Counted from the stretch's first letter, positions 17,366 through 25,677 are shown. The stretch is 64,000 bases of DNA from Fusibacter_A sp965140735 (GCA_965140735.1 OZ223306.1:930001-994000); one strand, 5' to 3'. A program made the numbers and translations. The notes: generated by a model from the sequence alone, not told the origin.

Positions 17366-18127
17366 ATGATTTTAGATATAATTACAACGATCTTTACAAA
17401 ATATCCATTAGTAGGTGCATTCGGGGCAGTTGCACTTATTATGTTAGTCTCTTATTGGTTTGCTAATCTCATTGGTCAAAAGAGAATGGGCTCGGCAATT
17501 GCAATCGTTGTTGCATTATTACTTGCCTTTATCTCTGGCAAATTTACAGGTGGTGCAAAGGGGATTTCAGATATTACTTATTTCTCAGGATTTGCCTTAT
17601 TAGGTGGTTCCATGTTTAGAGATTTTGCTATTATCTCCACTGCATTTGGTGCAAAACTTGACAATCTAAAAAAAGCAGGACTTCCAGGTGCTGTGGCCCT
17701 ATTACTAGGTGTTGTATTTTCCTTCCTAGTAGGTTCCGTAATTGCTTATGTTCTCGGTTATCATGATGCCGTAGATGTGGCTACAATTGGCGCTGGTACA
17801 GTTACGTTTATCGTTGGTCCAGTTACTGGTACAGCACTTGGTGCAAGTTCAGAAGTTATTGCACTTTCTATTGCAGCTGGTGTTGTTAAATCAGTCCTTA
17901 CAATGATCATCACACCATTTATTGCAAAAATAATCAAACTCAACAATCCAACAATGGCAATGGTATATGGTGGCTTAATTGGAACAACAAGTGGTGTTGC
18001 TGGTGGTTTAGCTGCAACTGATCCTAAACTAGTTCCTTATGGTGCAATGACTGCAACATTCTATACAGGATTAGGCAGCTTGCTATGTCCATCAATCGGT
18101 TACATGTTTATAAAACTATTTTTATAA
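17366..18127 (+). CDS. madM: Malonate transporter subunit MadM
   Basis: A 253-residue integral membrane protein with about eight or nine hydrophobic segments and many Gly-rich stretches (GAGTVTFIVGPVTGTALGASSEV, shortened here to its pattern). Size and sequence style match MadM, the larger subunit of the Na+-coupled malonate symporter. It follows MadL directly with a GGGAGG site. After it come a 205-base gap with 20-base tandem repeats and a hairpin, and then the decarboxylase alpha gene. Import of malonate with Na+ fits a downstream Na+-exporting decarboxylase that would regenerate the gradient. Confidence 0.88.
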   Translation: MILDIITTIFTKYPLVGAFGAVALIMLVSYWFANLIGQKRMGSAIAIVVALLLAFISGKFTGGAKGISDITYFSGFALLGGSMFRDFAIISTAFGAKLDNLKKAGLPGAVALLLGVVFSFLVGSVIAYVLGYHDAVDVATIGAGTVTFIVGPVTGTALGASSEVIALSIAAGVVKSVLTMIITPFIAKIIKLNNPTMAMVYGGLIGTTSGVAGGLAATDPKLVPYGAMTATFYTGLGSLLCPSIGYMFIKLFL

Positions 18128-18150
18128 AGTAAACACATAAATTCTTGTAT

Positions 18151-18230
18151 ATAAATATATTATAATGTATACAAATATGTTATAATGTATGGAAGTATAT
18201 TATAATGTATATAAATAGGTTATATTGCAC
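18151..18230 (+). repeat. 20-base tandem repeats between madM and mmdA
   Basis: The word TATAATGTAT recurs at 18161, 18181 and 18201, exactly 20 bases apart, within units of the form AARTATRTTATAATGTATNN. A fourth, degraded unit ends near 18228. Each unit contains a TATAAT -10-like element. No coding role is evident. Confidence 0.85.
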
Positions 18231-18259
18231 TCACCAAGACAATGGTACAATGCATATAT

Positions 18260-18296
18260 AATGATTGATTCTTTAGATTCTTTAGAATCAATCATT
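18260..18296 (+). promoter_or_regulatory. Hairpin in the madM-mmdA gap
   Basis: Arms AATGATTGATTCT and AGAATCAATCATT pair perfectly over 13 bases around an 11-base loop (TTAGATTCTTT), followed by a weakly T-rich stretch (ATTTTATG). It lies about 35 bases before the mmdA start. It may partly terminate or set the stability of transcripts between transporter and decarboxylase genes. Confidence 0.6.
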
Positions 18297-18332
18297 ATTT
18301 TATGCTCAAACAAAAGCAAAGGAGGTATTCAT

Positions 18333-19877
18333 TTGAGTGAGAAGTTAGAACTACTTAAAAAGAATAAAGAAAAGTTAATGGCTGGCGGAGGGGCTAAATC
18401 TATTCAGAAGCAACATGATAAAGGCAAACTAACTGCAAGAGAACGTATCAATTTACTATTTGATGAAGGTTCATTTGTAGAAATGGACGCTTTTGTTAAG
18501 CACAGATGCACTAACTTTGGCATGGAAAAAACAGAAGCACCTACAGAAGGGGTTATAACTGGATATGGTAAAGTAGATGGCAGATTAGTCTATGCTTATT
18601 CACAAGATTTTACCATTATTGGAGGTTCTCTTGGTGAAATGCATGCTGCAAAAATTTGTAAAGCAATGGATGGTGCATTAAAAGTAGGCGCACCAATTGT
18701 TGGTATTAATGATTCTGGTGGTGCTAGAATTCAAGAAGGTATTGATGCACTTAAAGGTTATGGCGATATTTTCTTTAGAAACACATTGGCTTCAGGCGTT
18801 ATCCCACAAATCACAGCAATTATGGGACCATGTGCTGGTGGTGCAGTTTATTCACCTGCCATTACAGATTTCGTTTTCATGGTCAATAAAACATCACAAA
18901 TGTTTATTACAGGACCGCAAGTTATTAAAACGGTTACAGGTGAAGATGTTACTGCTGAAGCACTCGGTGGTGCGATGACACATAACTCCGTAAGCGGCGT
19001 TTCTCAATTTATCTCTGAAACCGATGAAGATTGTATCACTGAAATCAGAAGATTATTGAGCTTTTTGCCATCAAACAATATGGAAACAGCACCTGTCTTT
19101 CAAACGGACACAGACCCAAATCAAATGGATGAAAGCTTAAATAGCATCATTCCTGATAGTCCTAATAAACCTTATGATATGTTTAATATCATTAAATCAT
19201 TAGTTGATCAAGAAGACTACATGGAATACTTACCACATTATGCAAAGAACATCATCACTTGTTTTGCTAGAATTAATGGTCATTCCACTGGTATTATAGC
19301 AAATCAACCAAGTATTCAAGCAGGATGTCTTGATATCAATGCATCAGATAAGGCAGCTCGCTTTATCAGAATGTGTGATACATTTAATATTCCAATTTTA
19401 ACCATAGAAGATACACCTGGTTTTCTCCCTGGTACAGGCCAAGAGTACGGCGGTATCATCAGACATGGTGCAAAAATGCTTTATGCTTACTCAGAAGCAA
19501 CTGTACCACTCGTCACTCTAATCACACGTAAAGCTTATGGTGGTGCTTATATCGCTATGGGTTCTAGACATTTAGGTGCTGATCTAGTACTTGCATGGCC
19601 AACTGCTGAAATTGCAGTTATGGGACCTCAGGGTGCTGCTAATATCGTCTTTAGAAGTGAAATTAAAAATGCTAAAGATCCTGTAGCAACAAGAGCTAAA
19701 GTGATTAAAGAATATACAGATGAATTTGCAACACCATATAAGGCGGCTGAAAGAGGTTTTGTGGATGATGTTATAGAACCATCAGCGACTCGACCAAGAC
19801 TTGCAGATGCATTTGACATGTTAGCATCTAAGAGAGAAACAAGACCATCTAAAAAGCATGGCAATATTCCTTTATAG
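18333..19877 (+). CDS. mmdA: Na+-pumping (methyl)malonyl-CoA decarboxylase alpha (carboxyltransferase) subunit
   Basis: A 514-residue carboxyltransferase of the PccB/MmdA family, cytoplasmic. It has the two crotonase-like halves: NDSGGARIQEGID and GPCAGGAVYSPAITDF in the first, EDTPGFLPGTGQEYGGIIRHGAKMLYAYSEATVP (in part) and AYGGAYIAMGSRHLGADL in the second. It moves the carboxyl group from the acyl-CoA to biotin. I chose the TTG at 18333: AAAGGAGG precedes it, and a start at 18225 would add an unrelated tail reaching into the tandem repeats. In methylmalonyl-CoA decarboxylases of Veillonella and Propionigenium this is MmdA. Because MadLM and a CoA-transferase are in the operon, malonyl-CoA is the likelier substrate here. 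Confidence 0.9.
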   Translation: MSEKLELLKKNKEKLMAGGGAKSIQKQHDKGKLTARERINLLFDEGSFVEMDAFVKHRCTNFGMEKTEAPTEGVITGYGKVDGRLVYAYSQDFTIIGGSLGEMHAAKICKAMDGALKVGAPIVGINDSGGARIQEGIDALKGYGDIFFRNTLASGVIPQITAIMGPCAGGAVYSPAITDFVFMVNKTSQMFITGPQVIKTVTGEDVTAEALGGAMTHNSVSGVSQFISETDEDCITEIRRLLSFLPSNNMETAPVFQTDTDPNQMDESLNSIIPDSPNKPYDMFNIIKSLVDQEDYMEYLPHYAKNIITCFARINGHSTGIIANQPSIQAGCLDINASDKAARFIRMCDTFNIPILTIEDTPGFLPGTGQEYGGIIRHGAKMLYAYSEATVPLVTLITRKAYGGAYIAMGSRHLGADLVLAWPTAEIAVMGPQGAANIVFRSEIKNAKDPVATRAKVIKEYTDEFATPYKAAERGFVDDVIEPSATRPRLADAFDMLASKRETRPSKKHGNIPL

Positions 19878-19930
19878 ACATTGAGGAGATTTCTGAGCTG
19901 TTATATATAGAATAATAAAGAGGTGAAAAG

Positions 19931-20344
19931 ATGCAAATTTTAGAAAATTTTAAGCATGCTGGAACCTTCGCGCAGATGACTTTAGGCGAAAAAATGACGG
20001 CAACACTTTATGTGATCTTGCTTGGAATGGGGATTACTTTTGTCGCACTTATTTTGATTTGGGCTTTAACAGCGCTTATGTCAAGAATCATAAGAGCGAT
20101 TGAAGGTGGCGCTAAACCAGCAATAACAGAAGCGCCAAAATCTAATACGCCTGCAGCACCAGCTCAAGTGGCTATAAGCGAAGAAGAAGATGAAGCGTTA
20201 ATCGCAGTTATCACAGCAGCCATAGCAGCATCACTTAATACCTCAATGCACAACATCGTTGTAACGAACATAACACGTGTTAATGACGAAACACCCGTAT
20301 GGGGACGTGCAGGTAGAAGTGATGTCATGAATTCAAGATTTTAA
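19931..20344 (+). CDS. mmdD: Decarboxylase delta subunit (OadG/MmdD family)
   Basis: A 137-residue protein with one transmembrane helix at about residues 24-50 (LYVILLGMGITFVALILIWALTA, in part). A Pro/Ala-rich linker follows, then a C-terminal domain that includes EEEDEALIAVITAAIAASL and ends near VWGRAGRSDVM. This is the layout of OadG/MmdD subunits, which hold the alpha subunit to the membrane beta subunit. A GAGGTG site precedes the ATG. It lies between the alpha gene and the biotin-carrier gene, as in methylmalonyl-CoA decarboxylase operons. Confidence 0.87.
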   Translation: MQILENFKHAGTFAQMTLGEKMTATLYVILLGMGITFVALILIWALTALMSRIIRAIEGGAKPAITEAPKSNTPAAPAQVAISEEEDEALIAVITAAIAASLNTSMHNIVVTNITRVNDETPVWGRAGRSDVMNSRF

Positions 20345-20377
20345 TGAACATTAATATTCGATGGAGGATTCTTATTT

Positions 20378-20773
20378 ATGAAAAAGTTTAATATCACCGT
20401 GAATGGTAAATCATATGAAGTAGATGTAGAAGAAATAGGTGGCGTAAGCACACCATCACCAAGACCAGTACAAAGAGCAGCGGCGCCAGCGCCAAAAGCG
20501 GCGCCAGCAGCGAAAGCAGCACCAGCACCAAAGGCAGCTCCGGCAGCAGTTCCAGCGGGAGGCGAAACAGTTACTGCACCAATGCCAGGTACTGTACTTG
20601 ATATCAAAGTAGCAGTAGGCGATACAGTAAATTCAGGGGATGTACTTGCAATCCTTGAAGCAATGAAAATGGAAAACGAAATCATGGCACCAAGTGCTGG
20701 TAAAGTCGTTTCAATCAATGTAAACAAAGGTGCATCAGTAAATTCAGGGGATGTATTAATTGTTATTGGATAA
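20378..20773 (+). CDS. mmdC: Biotin carboxyl carrier subunit (MmdC type)
   Basis: A 131-residue biotin carrier. The C-terminal lipoyl/biotinyl domain holds the biotinylation site Lys97 in EAMKMEN, flanked by PMPGTVLDIKV and SAGKVVSI. Residues about 30-60 are a flexible Ala/Pro/Lys linker built from repeats of PAPKAAPA. Such linkers let the biotin swing between the carboxyltransferase and the membrane pump. GGAGG precedes the ATG. It is a free subunit rather than a domain of the alpha chain, matching MmdC of methylmalonyl-CoA decarboxylase. Confidence 0.93.
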   Translation: MKKFNITVNGKSYEVDVEEIGGVSTPSPRPVQRAAAPAPKAAPAAKAAPAPKAAPAAVPAGGETVTAPMPGTVLDIKVAVGDTVNSGDVLAILEAMKMENEIMAPSAGKVVSINVNKGASVNSGDVLIVIG

Positions 20774-20807
20774 TATCCAAAAATAATTAATTGAAAGGAG
20801 ATGCACT

Positions 20808-21947
20808 ATGATTCAAACGATAAAAGATTTTTATATGAGTACAGGCTTTAGTGCAATCACTTTGGGACAAGTCGGTATGATCTTAGTATCCTTTTTATTG
20901 CTTTATCTAGCAATCAAAAAAGGATTCGAACCACTACTACTTGTGCCAATTGCATTCGGTATGTTTTTAACGAACTTGCCACTTGCAAACTTAATGGCAG
21001 AGCCAGTAGGGACCGAGCCAGGGGGATTACTCTACTACTTGTACCAAGGGGACCACTTAGGGATCTTTCCACCACTAATCTTTTTAGGGGTAGGATCGAT
21101 GACAGACTTTGGACCGCTAATTGCAAATCCAAAATCATTATTACTTGGCGCAGCAGCGCAGTTTGGTATATTCGTCACATTTTTAGGTGCGATTGCATCT
21201 GGTTTATTTACACCACCTGAAGCAGCATCAATCGGTATTATAGGTGGTGCAGATGGTCCAACAGCGATCTTCTTATCATCAAAACTAGCACCTCATCTAA
21301 TGGGGTCAATCGCTGTAGCGGCGTATTCATATATGGCACTTGTACCCGTAATTCAACCACCAATCATGAAGCTCTTCACCACAAAAGAAGAACGTGTGAT
21401 TAAAATGAAACAACTTAGAACTGTATCAAGACTAGAAAAGTTACTTTTCCCAGTTCTTGTAACTTTAATTGTTTCTATGATCGTGCCACCAGCAGCAGCA
21501 CTTATTGGTATGCTCATGCTTGGTAACTTATTTAAAGAATCAGGTGTTGTAGCGCGTTTATCGGATACAGCACAAAATGCAATGATGAATATTGTAACGA
21601 TTTTCCTTGGTGTAACTGTAGGGGCAACAGCAACTGCAGAAGCGTTTATAAACTTACAAACGCTTGCAATCGTATGTCTTGGTGTTGTAGCATTTAGTAT
21701 CGGTACATCAGCAGGTGTTTTACTTGCGAAGATCATGAACAAATTCACAAAAGATCCTGTAAATCCATTGATTGGATCAGCAGGTGTATCAGCAGTACCA
21801 ATGGCGGCAAGGGTATCACAAGTGGTTGGGCAGAAAGAAAATCCAAGCAACTTCCTACTCATGCATGCAATGGGACCTAATGTAGCTGGGGTAATTGGTT
21901 CAGCAGTATCTGCTGGGGTATTACTATCATTGTTCTCTGGATTCTAA
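20808..21947 (+). CDS. mmdB: Na+-translocating decarboxylase beta subunit (OadB/MmdB)
   Basis: A 379-residue integral membrane protein with roughly nine to eleven hydrophobic segments. The hallmark GIIGGADGPTAIFLSSKLAP is intact; its Asp is essential for Na+ transport and carboxybiotin decarboxylation in OadB. AAAGGAG precedes the ATG. It is the last gene of the operon and is followed by a strong terminator. It decarboxylates carboxybiotin and exports Na+, conserving the energy of the reaction. OadB-family membership is certain; which acyl-CoA it serves depends on the alpha subunit. Confidence 0.93.
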   Translation: MIQTIKDFYMSTGFSAITLGQVGMILVSFLLLYLAIKKGFEPLLLVPIAFGMFLTNLPLANLMAEPVGTEPGGLLYYLYQGDHLGIFPPLIFLGVGSMTDFGPLIANPKSLLLGAAAQFGIFVTFLGAIASGLFTPPEAASIGIIGGADGPTAIFLSSKLAPHLMGSIAVAAYSYMALVPVIQPPIMKLFTTKEERVIKMKQLRTVSRLEKLLFPVLVTLIVSMIVPPAAALIGMLMLGNLFKESGVVARLSDTAQNAMMNIVTIFLGVTVGATATAEAFINLQTLAIVCLGVVAFSIGTSAGVLLAKIMNKFTKDPVNPLIGSAGVSAVPMAARVSQVVGQKENPSNFLLMHAMGPNVAGVIGSAVSAGVLLSLFSGF

Positions 21948-21966
21948 TCGTGACAACTTAAAAAAA

Positions 21967-22017
21967 TAAAAATCCCAACATTTCTGAATAGTTAATTCAT
22001 GATTGTTGGGATTTTTC
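21967..22017 (+). terminator. Bidirectional terminator between the decarboxylase operon and the FlxA-like genes
   Basis: Arms AAATCCCAACA and TGTTGGGATTT around a 23-base loop. A T run follows on the plus strand and an A-rich flank precedes it, so it can stop both convergent transcripts. Confidence 0.85.
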
Positions 22018-22059
22018 TTATTGTAATTGTTATTAACTCATAGATACAATCATCTTTCT

Positions 22060-22854
22060 TTAGGCTTTCACTTCTGTTTTTTCCTCATCCTTTTCGCTAT
22101 TGTATAATACATCATCGTTTAATATGCCATCTTTTATTGCAGGTGCTTTAACTTCATTAGCATTAATTACACCATCTCTAATTTCACCACGACCATCATC
22201 AGATTCACGATTCATCTTAGGTGCTGTGGTTCTAGATTTTTCAACTAACTCATTGACAGCTTCATGGCCTTGAGCTATTCTAGACGCTGTTTTATCAATC
22301 TTATCTTCTAATTTGGACAACTGGCTTGCCTTAAGTTCAGATGATATGCCACGACTGCGATCTGTTGCAATTTGATTTCTTAAAATTTTTGCTTGTCCAA
22401 TCATTTCTTTTTTTATGGCGCTTAATTGCTTCGTCTGAGAAAATGAAGTATCCGCGGCAACAAGATTTTGCAGAGACTTATATTGATTTAATTCTAAAGC
22501 ATCATTAGCTTGATTTTGAGTGTTAAGCTTTCCATTGGACGCGGCCTTCTGGTTTTGAGTCTTATCATTTTTATTGCCATCCGATTTTTGGCTTTCAGCC
22601 GTTTGCATTTTTTCTTTTATTATTTCATTTTGTCTTGCAATGATTTTTTGATTTATAGCATCAAATTCATCTTGTAAAGCCTTTTGCTTTTCAATCTTTT
22701 CCTTTGGATCTAGCTTCTCATTTTCAGCTAAACTCTGCATTCTTTTTTTTACATTTTCAATTTGAGTTTGAAGTGTTTTAATTTGTGGATCTTGTAATTT
22801 ATGGACATTATCATAATTCATTTCAACATTATGACCATTGTTACCGATTTTCAT
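22060..22854 (-). CDS. FlxA-like coiled-coil protein (paralogue 1)
   Basis: A 264-residue, highly charged, mostly helical protein with no signal peptide or membrane segment. Its first 90 residues (IKTLQTQIENVKKRMQSLAE, then EKIEKQKALQDEFDAINQKI) follow the FlxA-like pattern of short heptad blocks ending in RQNEIIKEKMQ. It shares this block with the next two genes, which form one operon with it on the minus strand. The middle and C-terminal parts are lineage-specific. FlxA of E. coli is expressed with flagellar genes; its biochemical role is not established. A candidate sigma-D promoter precedes the operon. Confidence 0.65.
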   Translation of the reverse strand: MKIGNNGHNVEMNYDNVHKLQDPQIKTLQTQIENVKKRMQSLAENEKLDPKEKIEKQKALQDEFDAINQKIIARQNEIIKEKMQTAESQKSDGNKNDKTQNQKAASNGKLNTQNQANDALELNQYKSLQNLVAADTSFSQTKQLSAIKKEMIGQAKILRNQIATDRSRGISSELKASQLSKLEDKIDKTASRIAQGHEAVNELVEKSRTTAPKMNRESDDGRGEIRDGVINANEVKAPAIKDGILNDDVLYNSEKDEEKTEVKA

Positions 22855-22888
22855 TTAAACCATCATTCTCACTTATATTCATTTCTTA

Positions 22889-23206
22889 TTAACTCTTAGA
22901 ATTTGTCTTAAGTGTTTCCATTTTTTCATCAAAAATCTCTTGGAAACTCACATAATCGGTTAAAGCACCTTTGAAAGCAACATTTTGTTGTTCTTTTTTT
23001 GTATCTTGACTCTGTCTCACAACAACTTTCTGATTTAAAACATCCACTTCATGTTGCAACGCTTTTAGTTTTGCATTTTTTTCCTCTTGGCTAAAATTAA
23101 TATTGGATGACACCGTTTGCATTTTTTTTCTAAGATTATCTACTTTATTCTGAATGCCTTGAGTCACAGCATCTTGAGATTTTTGGATTGGAGTTCCTAT
23201 TTTCAT
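22889..23206 (-). CDS. Short FlxA-like protein (paralogue 2)
   Basis: A 105-residue version of the same family. It opens MKIGTPIQKSQDA like its neighbours, and the core (VDNLRKKMQTVSSN, then EEKNAKLKALQHEVDVLNQKVVVRQ) aligns by eye with the first 80 residues of the flanking paralogues. The C-terminal extension is nearly absent, so it is either a natural short form or the result of a deletion. It lies 34 bases before the 22060-22854 gene and 38 bases after the 23245-24003 gene. No catalytic motif is seen. The role is unknown. Confidence 0.65.
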   Translation of the reverse strand: MKIGTPIQKSQDAVTQGIQNKVDNLRKKMQTVSSNINFSQEEKNAKLKALQHEVDVLNQKVVVRQSQDTKKEQQNVAFKGALTDYVSFQEIFDEKMETLKTNSKS

Positions 23207-23244
23207 TGAATTATTTCCTTTCTTATGTAGGGTAGGGATGTGCT

Positions 23245-24003
23245 TTAAATTTGAATATCAATTGACTGCTGACTCAAGACTTTCTCTTTACTCGCTTGGT
23301 CAAACTGTTCTGTTTTTGCTTCCTCTTCTGTTTTAACTTCTTGATCCTCTTCATCCTTTTCGACGGTCTTAATGGACTCTTTCTTTGATTTTTCTATTGA
23401 TTCTTGGACATCAGAGTAACTCTTAGCACCAATACCTTCAATTTTGTCTATTTTCTCATTCAGATCATAAACTGCATCTAACTTATGCTCAATTGGCATA
23501 AAATATCGCTTATTCAGCCATATTTCTGACTTTATAACCTCTGATTGGTTTTCCATATCTTTTTTTATAGCATTTACAGCTTCGATTTCTGAAATAGAGG
23601 CATTCGCACCTATAAGACTATGAACTGCTTTTAATGGGCTTGTCTCCAATTTAGCACCCATGGGTGATTCAACTGACTTATTTTGTTTTAATTCTGTGTT
23701 TTGGTTAGTTTTTGGGTCATCTTTATTTACATTCTTATACTTATTTTTTTCCATTTTTTCTTTGATGATCTCTTTTTGTCGATTGGAGAACTGCCACTTT
23801 AAATCCTGCAATTCCATTCGTAATTCCTTCATCATTTTTTCCTTATCTCTAAAAGGTACATTTTTATTTTCTGCCAAACGTTTCATCTTTTCCCGAACAT
23901 TTTCCATTTGACTCTGTATTGATTTTAGCCTTGGATCTTCTGCACTCTTTTGAATAGGACTGCCTACTTTTTCAGTTGTTTGATTACTGCCATCAACCTT
24001 CAT
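23245..24003 (-). CDS. FlxA-like coiled-coil protein (paralogue 3, first in operon)
   Basis: A 252-residue charged helical protein and the first gene of the three-gene minus-strand operon. It shares the N-terminal block with its paralogues (VGSPIQKSAEDPRLKSIQSQ; RQKEIIKEKMEK). It has a Lys/Asn-rich middle and a very acidic tail (KTVEKDEEDQEVKTEEEAKT). A strong GAAAGGGGG site precedes the ATG. A sigma-D-like promoter lies about 60 bases upstream, which would tie it to motility genes. No signal peptide is present. Flagellar or cytoskeletal association is a family-level guess. Confidence 0.65.
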   Translation of the reverse strand: MKVDGSNQTTEKVGSPIQKSAEDPRLKSIQSQMENVREKMKRLAENKNVPFRDKEKMMKELRMELQDLKWQFSNRQKEIIKEKMEKNKYKNVNKDDPKTNQNTELKQNKSVESPMGAKLETSPLKAVHSLIGANASISEIEAVNAIKKDMENQSEVIKSEIWLNKRYFMPIEHKLDAVYDLNEKIDKIEGIGAKSYSDVQESIEKSKKESIKTVEKDEEDQEVKTEEEAKTEQFDQASKEKVLSQQSIDIQI

Positions 24004-24058
24004 TCTTTTATCCCCCTTTCAACAATTTTTTTGACTTTATTTTAACCTTCAAATATAT

Positions 24059-24085
24059 ATATCGATATATATATTGAAAAACTTA
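24059..24085 (-). promoter_or_regulatory. Candidate sigma-D (sigma-28) promoter of the FlxA-like operon, inside an AT palindrome
   Basis: On the minus strand, TAAG (24085-24082) and ATCGATAT (24066-24059) are 15 bases apart. The flagellar consensus is TAAA-N15-GCCGATAT, so the match is 3 of 4 and 6 of 8. The -10 box is the centre of a near-perfect inverted repeat spanning about 24050-24078. The rest of the gap up to 24402 holds the MFS promoter and a small hairpin. Confidence 0.45.
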
Positions 24086-24164
24086 AGTCTTTTTTAAAAT
24101 TAAAATAAAAATCTTCTGGCAGTAACGCAGGCGCTTCTATTGTATTCACTAGGCATCAATTCTA

Positions 24165-24193
24165 TTGACGGTGATTCTCATTTGAGGTAAAAT
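24165..24193 (+). promoter_or_regulatory. Sigma-A promoter upstream of the MFS gene
   Basis: TTGACG at 24165-24170 and TAAAAT at 24188-24193, spacer 17. It gives a leader of about 200 bases. A seven-codon ORF (MSIITQA, ATG at 24249) lies in the leader. A small hairpin (ACCAT at 24324, ATGGT at 24336) followed by CTTTTTCTT could act as an attenuator. Confidence 0.55.
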
Positions 24194-24402
24194 GTAGAGC
24201 ATAAAATTTGAATCCAAAATAATATTATAAAGGGGAATCCGCTATATCATGAGTATCATCACACAAGCTTAATCATTATAAATCTAGTTAATTCAAAAGT
24301 TTTAATCATGCAATGTTTAAGTTACCATTTTTACGATGGTCTTTTTCTTGTATTTAAAATTTGGAATCAAGTAATTTAAAGATTAGGTTAGGAGATGAAA
24401 CC

Positions 24403-25677
24403 ATGAATAATAGAAGATTAATTACCACCTTACTTTTAACACAAGGGGTATCTTTGATAGGCAGTCGCATGACTGGAATTGCCATTGGAATTTGGCTATT
24501 TCAGACCACAGGGAAAGCGACTTATTTATTGTTGATCCCTTTTTTTAATGAAATTCCCTCACTATTAACAGGGCATCTTGTTGGTGTTTACGTCGATAAA
24601 TGGCACAAGAAGTGCACCATGATATTAGGCGATCTTGGTCAGGCAATTGGAACTGTCATTTTGCTTATAACACTTCAAACGATAGGATTCAAACCACTTA
24701 TATTGTACTATGTCATTGCATTGCAAGGTATATTTGGCATGATGCAGACAACTGCAGCAGACGTCATGATGACACTTTTGACAAATGATACAAATCGAGA
24801 TCGAGTTAATGGCTTAAAAGAAATGCTCTTTCCAGTTGCAAGCTTTCTAGGTCCTGCTTTAACAGCCATTATTTATCCACTTATAGGGCTAAAAGGTGTA
24901 ATTGCTGTAGACCTTTTAAGCTTCGTAATCGCCGTTTTAGTAGTTGGATCATTAAAATTACCAGTTATATCAAGTTCACAACAAATTGAAGACACGAGTA
25001 AAATCAATCACGCCTTAACAGAAGCATTGCAGTATTTAAAAATGCACAAAGAACTTTTGTTATTCCTAGTCTATATTGGTTTTACAAACTTTATGTTAAA
25101 TGGTCCAATCGAGCTGATTATTCCTTATCTGCTTTCGCTGTCGTTTGATGATGGGAGTGTTGCAAGTATGATGAGTCTCATGGGAGTTGCTACATTTACA
25201 GGTGCATTACTTGTTACCACAGTCAGAAGGGCTAAAAATAGGGTGAATTCAATTTTATTTCTTATGCTATTTTCGGGGGTAATGATGATTATATTTGGTA
25301 TATCAAGAAAACTCATACTTCTTGGTACCTCACTTTTTTTAATGATGCTGCCGCTCCCTATGGTAAGTGCTCGATTTAAATCCTTATTGCAGACCTATGT
25401 CCCGATTCATTTGCAGGGACGTGTATTTTCAATTGCTTATCAGATCGCTTATGGCACAGCACCCATTTCTTTTATTCTCGTTGGACCTTTGGTTGATCAA
25501 TGGTTGGAACCTAATACGCTTGCAGGTACTTGGCCACTGTTAAACACCTTTTTTGGTCATCATAGTGGTGCAGGGATGGGAATCGCTTTATCTTTTTCGG
25601 GAATATCCATTGTAATATCAACACTTTTAGCAGGTATTTATAAACCATTCAGAAATATTGATGATAAAAAAATGTAA
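24403..25677 (+). CDS. MFS transporter (macrolide-efflux/enterobactin-exporter-like)
   Basis: A 424-residue major facilitator protein with about twelve hydrophobic segments. The first loop contains HLVGVYVDKWHKKCTMILGD, the motif-A-like stretch typical of the MefA/EntS-like DHA3 group. I use the ATG at 24403, which has AGGAGA upstream; the in-frame TTG at 24361 lacks such a site. It is monocistronic, between its own promoter and the T-box leader of valS. Transport of a drug-like or siderophore-like compound outward is likely from family. The substrate cannot be predicted. Confidence 0.8.
   Translation: MNNRRLITTLLLTQGVSLIGSRMTGIAIGIWLFQTTGKATYLLLIPFFNEIPSLLTGHLVGVYVDKWHKKCTMILGDLGQAIGTVILLITLQTIGFKPLILYYVIALQGIFGMMQTTAADVMMTLLTNDTNRDRVNGLKEMLFPVASFLGPALTAIIYPLIGLKGVIAVDLLSFVIAVLVVGSLKLPVISSSQQIEDTSKINHALTEALQYLKMHKELLLFLVYIGFTNFMLNGPIELIIPYLLSLSFDDGSVASMMSLMGVATFTGALLVTTVRRAKNRVNSILFLMLFSGVMMIIFGISRKLILLGTSLFLMMLPLPMVSARFKSLLQTYVPIHLQGRVFSIAYQIAYGTAPISFILVGPLVDQWLEPNTLAGTWPLLNTFFGHHSGAGMGIALSFSGISIVISTLLAGIYKPFRNIDDKKM

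Noticed and set aside
18225..18332. Longer N-terminus for the decarboxylase alpha subunit
   Set aside because: It would begin inside the repeat region and run through a hairpin; the TTG at 18333 has a strong AAAGGAGG site and gives the family length.
20341..20727. Antisense reading frame rich in Ala/Gly opposite the biotin-carrier gene
   Set aside because: It is a mirror of the Ala/Pro linker codons; the sense frame has an intact biotin site.
24050..24080. AT-rich palindrome as a replication or plasmid origin
   Set aside because: No DnaA boxes, iterons or rep gene nearby; it is better explained as promoter and operator.
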